49,000 nt of DNA, from contig WPIO01000001.1 in the NCBI GenBank assembly GCA_009760855.2, positions 12,843,501-12,892,500 on the forward strand, given 5' to 3'. Of this stretch, positions 22,802-49,000 are shown piece by piece. Under the pieces are notes generated by a model, which was not told the origin of the DNA, did no database searches, and worked only from the letters and a program-made list of their open reading frames with translations. Positions within the stretch are counted from its first letter, which is position 1, and each line of letters begins with the position of its first letter. Both the position numbers and the translations under genes were made by a program. Source of the DNA: Cristatella mucedo. Lineage: Eukaryota; Bryozoa; Phylactolaemata; Cristatellidae.

Positions 22802-24004
22802 GCTCTCGTGTAGTCATAGAAACCTGCTTGAAACCTCTCGGCAATTTCTAAGCTACCTCGGTGAGCGCTGCGCGCGTCTTTTATCTTCTCGTCCTCTGGC
22901 TCGCAATTCATGATAAACTCCTGTCACTCTCCAGCACTAGTGGAGCAAATTGCAGCGAAGCTTCAATAAAAATTATGAAGCTCCTTGAAGAACCTCCGTC
23001 GCTCCAGTTGGCGCAGAGCCGCAGCTTCTTAATACGGGCTGGTGGTGCAGAAATATGGCCGCGAGCTACTCAAGATTTCTGAGGTGCTTGGCCAGCTCTC
23101 TCAGTGCATAAAGACGCCTTCAATCCATGGGCACACATGCTGCTCGCGATGGCCCCTTCCCCAGTCGGCCAACAGTCCTGGCATTCATCGTGACAAGGGC
23201 CTCCACAGCTGGTTCTGTGCTACTATTCCCAGCACACAAAATTGTATCATCCTACCTTAATATGTGTCCAGCTGGACTCTGCAGTCTTGATGGTACAGGC
23301 ACTAGCCATTGTCTTTCCTTATGTGAATCGTGTCTTCGCGTCCTATATTGAATAACCATGATCCTTAGTGACAGACAAAGGGGTGTTTTTCTCAATCTCC
23401 ATAGAATCTAGCGATAAGAAAGCTAAAACGTTACAGCTTAAACAAATCAAGCGTGCCCGACGCACGCCGTAACTGTTGTCGGTTTGCCCTCAGTCACCTG
23501 ACTTAAAAGTATTGCTCTTTTCTAGGCTTCGTTTGTCGTAGCTCCTGTTAGTGAACTTGGGTTGGTGATAGAATGGAAAGGCAAGACATTCAAAATGAAA
23601 TGCTCGCAGTAACTGTATTTTGAGAATACAACTGTTTGGCTTTGTCTATGAATTGATTTCCGTGACCAAAAATACTCTGGATAGAATTTTCTTTTTGCCT
23701 GAGTCAGGTCACCGGAGAGATCTCCTGTGGACGCATTGATTCTTTGCCAATATCTATAGATTTCTGTGCTGATTAGGCCCAGTAGCTCACAATGTTTGAA
23801 TTTGCTAGAGACCCTTATCTTAAGCGATTTTAAAATTCTGGTCCTTTATCTAATGCGCACGATACTAGCTTTTTCTCCACTGTTTTAATAAAAGTTTAGC
23901 TCCAAGATTCACTCAACTTCTGATAAATTTTCAGTTTAAAAAGATTAGCCTATGCGCTAATATGTAAAGATTCGTGAATTTAGCTCCATTATTCTGAATC
24001 TGAC
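22236..24004. other. No gene recognised
   Basis: Only short frames and the (CT)n tract. The region ends in the LINE tail at 24005. Confidence 0.5.
22759..22798. repeat. (CT)n microsatellite
   Basis: About 20 CT units flanked by TTGGCTCT on both sides. Confidence 0.95.
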
Positions 24005-24262
24005 TTGTCAAAATTTTAAAGAAACCTAAAAACGCATCTATTTATGACAGCGTTTAGTGAGTCCCTGTGATTCATTCTTTATGTGCTTATGCGTGCTGAC
24101 ACTGTTGCATGCTGCCACTAACCACACTTGCATGCTGACCTTGTGCATGTCACCACTAACCATTCGATCAGGCTTCCTTTGCAGCAATTTTAAAGCGCCT
24201 TGAGAGATTGAGTTCTTTTATGGCGCTTTATCAAGTGTAATATTATCATTATTATTATCTGT
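24005..24262 (+). mobile_element. LINE 3' tail, well preserved
   Basis: A clean copy of the LINE 3' end, from AAGAAACCTAAAAACGCATC through TTTAGTGAGTCCCTGTGATTC, two copies of a CACTAACCA unit, CCTTTGCAGC, AGCGCCTTGAGAGATTGAGT and GGCGCTTTATCAAGTGTAA, to a terminal (ATT)n. Its last 50 bases are nearly the same as the tail of the SINE at 22176-22235. Confidence 0.82.
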
Positions 24263-26113
24263 ATACTAAAACAGCTGAAGGCCAAGCATTTCTTCGGTGC
24301 TTATATGGAAGCATTCGCTTTATTCATTTACTTCAATGGCTCTCTGTTCTACCACCGGATTCGATCGCGGCTCGCCCAATTTAAGGGTGGATATATGCAG
24401 GTACGCTGACCTCACTCTGTGCTCCGGGAAGCCTCTCCTGTAGGTACAGCAACGCTGTTGGCGAGCCAGATTGAAGACAGTGTGAGCTATTAAATATGAC
24501 TCGTGTCTAATAAATGCATTATTTTAAATATTATTTTGCGTACTGTTTAACAACCTAGGATAACAGCCTGTTACGAATCCTGGTGTGCAACCCCAGTGTA
24601 GACGAATCACTTCAGGTTTTGCTTACTTGAGATTCAATAGAGTCCGTGTGTGCAAGGGATTGATTCCGACATATAACCCACCATGTATGCTTGAGTTAGC
24701 AGAGTGTATATATCGTAATGTCGAGCTGCTTCACATTGTTGTACCCGGGTGAGCTCGTATGGGCTCTTCTTGTTTAATGTCTCTAATATTACGGGGTCCA
24801 CCAAGTACCTCTGCGGCTAATTTTTGAAAGACGGTAATTTCCGCTGCTTCCGAAGTGAACGGTGCTTTTGCTTAAAAGAGATAGCATGGAGGTTTAGCAT
24901 AGATTTTAGGCATAGGCGAGCTCTGAAAAAATGCATCGATCGGCATTGTATCGTCAATTTGATTGAGTCCAATCGGGTATCGCCAAATTTAATACGTATA
25001 GTTCTCAACTCAGAGCGATTCTCCGGTAGAAATATCGCATCCGATTATATCGAGAGGCGTGGGCGCGCCGAAGAAAATCGCCACAGAATGGCCGATGAGA
25101 AAGTCGGATAGACCGGAAGTGTTTGTCCGAGTCAAGCTGTACAGCGACTTTCTGGTATTTTCACTTACTTGTCAAGTCCGCTCGTTCTCTCAGTCAGGTT
25201 AGCTATCTGAAATACTTGCTCCTCCTCTTGCGGGTCGCACTACTTGCTCCTCCTCTGACGCTGGTAGCCTGGCTGTGCATCTAACCAATTTAAAAAATCT
25301 TTTGGAGACTGCGCCGTCAGCTCCTCCTCTGTCTAAAACCTGAAGCTCTCTGCCGACTTACATCACAACATCTGACTTGGCGGCATTGGAAACGAATCAA
25401 TACTACCACGGCTTCCTACGTCAAATGCTATCTCCGCATGAATCGTTCTCTGTGCGCTTATGCGTGCTACAGTTGTGCAAGTTACTTTCACTTATTTTTT
25501 CGATACGCTTTATTTTCAGTCCATTTGAATTGCACGTAAAATGGTTTATTTCTCTCCAGGCGCTGTTGAAATACCATATTTTTGTTGTTATTAGTATTAT
25601 TATTTGCGTGAACTCAAGCGACGCCGTAGATTTACCCGACGAAAGGCGGCATCGAGGGTACGAGCAATCGAAAAAGTTAGCCGTGAGAGCTATCTCAGTG
25701 CATATGTCGTAGGTAATTTTGGGCTTAATATTCACTGGAATATATTATTTTGTTCAGGAGGGCACTTCCTAGTCGCAGATGACCTCTATGCGAATGCATG
25801 CGAATTGCTTAGGTTACGCATTGGAGCCGTTTGCATTCGCACCGTAACGTCACTCAGACATACGTCGAACCGCATTACCGCCGCAGCTGCGCAATCAAAA
25901 GTGCAATCATCCGTCGTAATTGCCAGCTCCGTTAGAGCTCACACTCGCGGCATGTCAAGCCGAGAGCGGGCGAGTGCGCACGCAACTCCGCCTACTGAAT
26001 AAACACCAAGTCGAACATGAGATAACGACGCCCATATATCGCCGGAGGTTCCTTCGTCCGACCATCCCGCTGCCGTCGCCTCCACTCTGCAGGACGGAAA
26101 GCGCGGTAGGACA
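24263..26113. other. 5' flank of the SLC5 gene
   Basis: No coding exon recognised before 26114. It contains the diverged LINE fragment at 25225-25605. From about 25900 the sequence becomes CpG-richer towards exon 1, which fits a promoter or 5' UTR, but no core promoter motif is clear. Confidence 0.4.
25225..25605 (+). mobile_element. Diverged LINE 3'-end fragment
   Basis: Weak but ordered similarity to other copies: CTAAAACCTGAAGCTCTCTGCCGAC (the KAWNSLP-like region), TCTGACTTGG, GAATCGTTCTCTGTGCGCTTATGCGTGCTAC and TTATTAGTATTATTATT at the end. It lies just upstream of SLC5 exon 1. Confidence 0.5.
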
Positions 26114-48038
<21,925 letters not shown>

Positions 48039-48681
48039 GTAAGAAGCTTTTGACGCGCTCGCGAGCGCACGATGCGAGGCAGCTTTACGCGCGACCGACG
48101 CAAGGTACATCGGCGAGCTTAGCTTTGTGCCAGAGGGCATCAGACAAAGTTTTCACGCTCAGCAGCTGCCGTCGGTATCTTCGTCGCGTCAGCTTCGTAG
48201 CATCGGCAGCTTCTGACAAAGCCGCTCCTGCTGCCAGTTTGCATTGCACCCCTGAATGTAATGTATCTACGCCGCCAAACTGAAGCCATCGATGTTTGCA
48301 TGCGCCAGAAACCTATTTTTTTAGTTTTCGAATAGCCGAGCTGATAAACTAGTTCTCGTTGGTTTACTTTATTTATCGAGACCTTCGGTAATCCTTATTT
48401 GTTGCAGCACTTTAATTTCGAATGCTGAGCAGTCGAAGGGTGTCGGAACACGTTGTCGCACCTTGAAAGCCTCGGTTGACAAAGACTGTCTACGCAGTCT
48501 TGACTAGGATGCTTGTCCTTGAAAAAAACTTTCTGTTTCGGACTTGTGCATGATAGATTTTCTTCAAACCTAAGAACCTCTGCAAGCTCCCAGCATAGGA
48601 TCGCTAACTAAATCGACTTGGGGATACTACTCTGTATGACTTACTGTTGGGGTTAACTTGAAATGCTTCACCAATCACCTC
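48039..48681 (+). other. Start of SLC5 intron 13
   Basis: Begins at the strong GTAAGA donor. The frame stays open to 48283 but loses SGLT character. No exon for the final helix is seen before the LINE at 48682. Confidence 0.65.
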
Positions 48682-49000
48682 ATAATAATAATAATGACAC
48701 ATGATAATGAGTCCTCAGAGAACTCAATCTCTTTCTAGGCGCTTTTCATTTTCTGCAAAAGAGACACGATCGGATGGTTAGTGGTAGCATGCTCGATAAA
48801 CAACATGAATAACATGGTTAGGGGTGACATGCACAGGGTCAGCATGCAAATGTGGTTAGTGGCAGCATGCACAGTGTCAGCACGCATAAGCACATGAAGG
48901 ACGAATCCAAGGGACTCACTAAATGCTGTCGTAAATAGGTGCGTTTTTAATTTCTTTTTAAATGTGGTCAAGTCAGGGAATTTCATGACAAGTCGGGAGT
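48682..49000 (-). mobile_element. LINE 3' end, minus strand, continuing past the window
   Basis: On the minus strand the C-terminal residues LTTFKKKLKTHLFTTAFSESLGF are followed by a 3' UTR with at least three GCATGC...CACTAACCA units, TTTGCAG, GCGCCTAGAAAGAGATTGAG and a short (TTATTA) end at 48682. The copy looks relatively young and continues to the right. It sits in SLC5 intron 13. Confidence 0.85.

Noticed and set aside
48039-48283. Reading the SLC5 C-terminus straight through to the stop at 48283
   Set aside because: A strong GTAAGA donor sits at 48039, the residues after it lack family character, and the last SGLT helix would be absent.

Overview
The window is nuclear DNA from a multicellular animal, very probably an invertebrate. 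The evidence is intron-split genes with canonical GT/AG sites, long introns, tRNA-derived SINEs, many LINE 3' ends, an LTR retrotransposon, a hAT MITE and long (TA)n, (TG)n, (TC)n and (CCG)n microsatellites. There are no operons, CRISPR arrays or bacterial signals. The sequence does not settle the phylum.

Two host genes are supported. On the minus strand, 6816-6402 is the first coding exon of a two-pore-domain potassium (K2P/TWK) channel. It carries the N-terminus, TM1, the extracellular cap and the first pore helix, and stops inside the first Gly codon of the selectivity filter. The rest of that gene is not visible and should lie to the left. On the plus strand, thirteen exons between 26114 and 48038 encode most of an SLC5 Na+/sugar cotransporter (SGLT type). 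They join in consistent phases into 655 codons, and the final exon(s) lie beyond 49000. The two genes point away from each other, about 19 kb apart.

The space between and within the genes is an archive of mobile elements. (1) 8300-10981 is a complete but internally deleted Ty1/copia LTR retrotransposon with 5-bp target-site duplications, a polypurine tract and a primer-binding site matching the middle of initiator tRNA-Met. (2) 11281-11469 is a SPIN-like hAT MITE with 8-bp target-site duplications. (3) About 12270-15390 is a decayed L2/CR1-type LINE with recognisable endonuclease and reverse transcriptase. (4) At least ten further fragments of the same LINE lineage lie on both strands, several inside SLC5 introns. 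(5) tRNA-derived SINEs end in the same 3' tail as the LINE, suggesting mobilisation in trans.

CpG-rich stretches sit at the K2P first exon (about 6240-7120), around SLC5 exons 1-2 (about 25900-27150) and at 18850-20560, where a (CCG)30 tract lies in an otherwise unassigned GC-rich region. I found no new multi-gene system. The most notable items are the SPIN-like hAT element, the copia element with its half-tRNA priming site, the SINE/LINE tail sharing, and a 129-bp stop-free intron near the SLC5 C-terminus.
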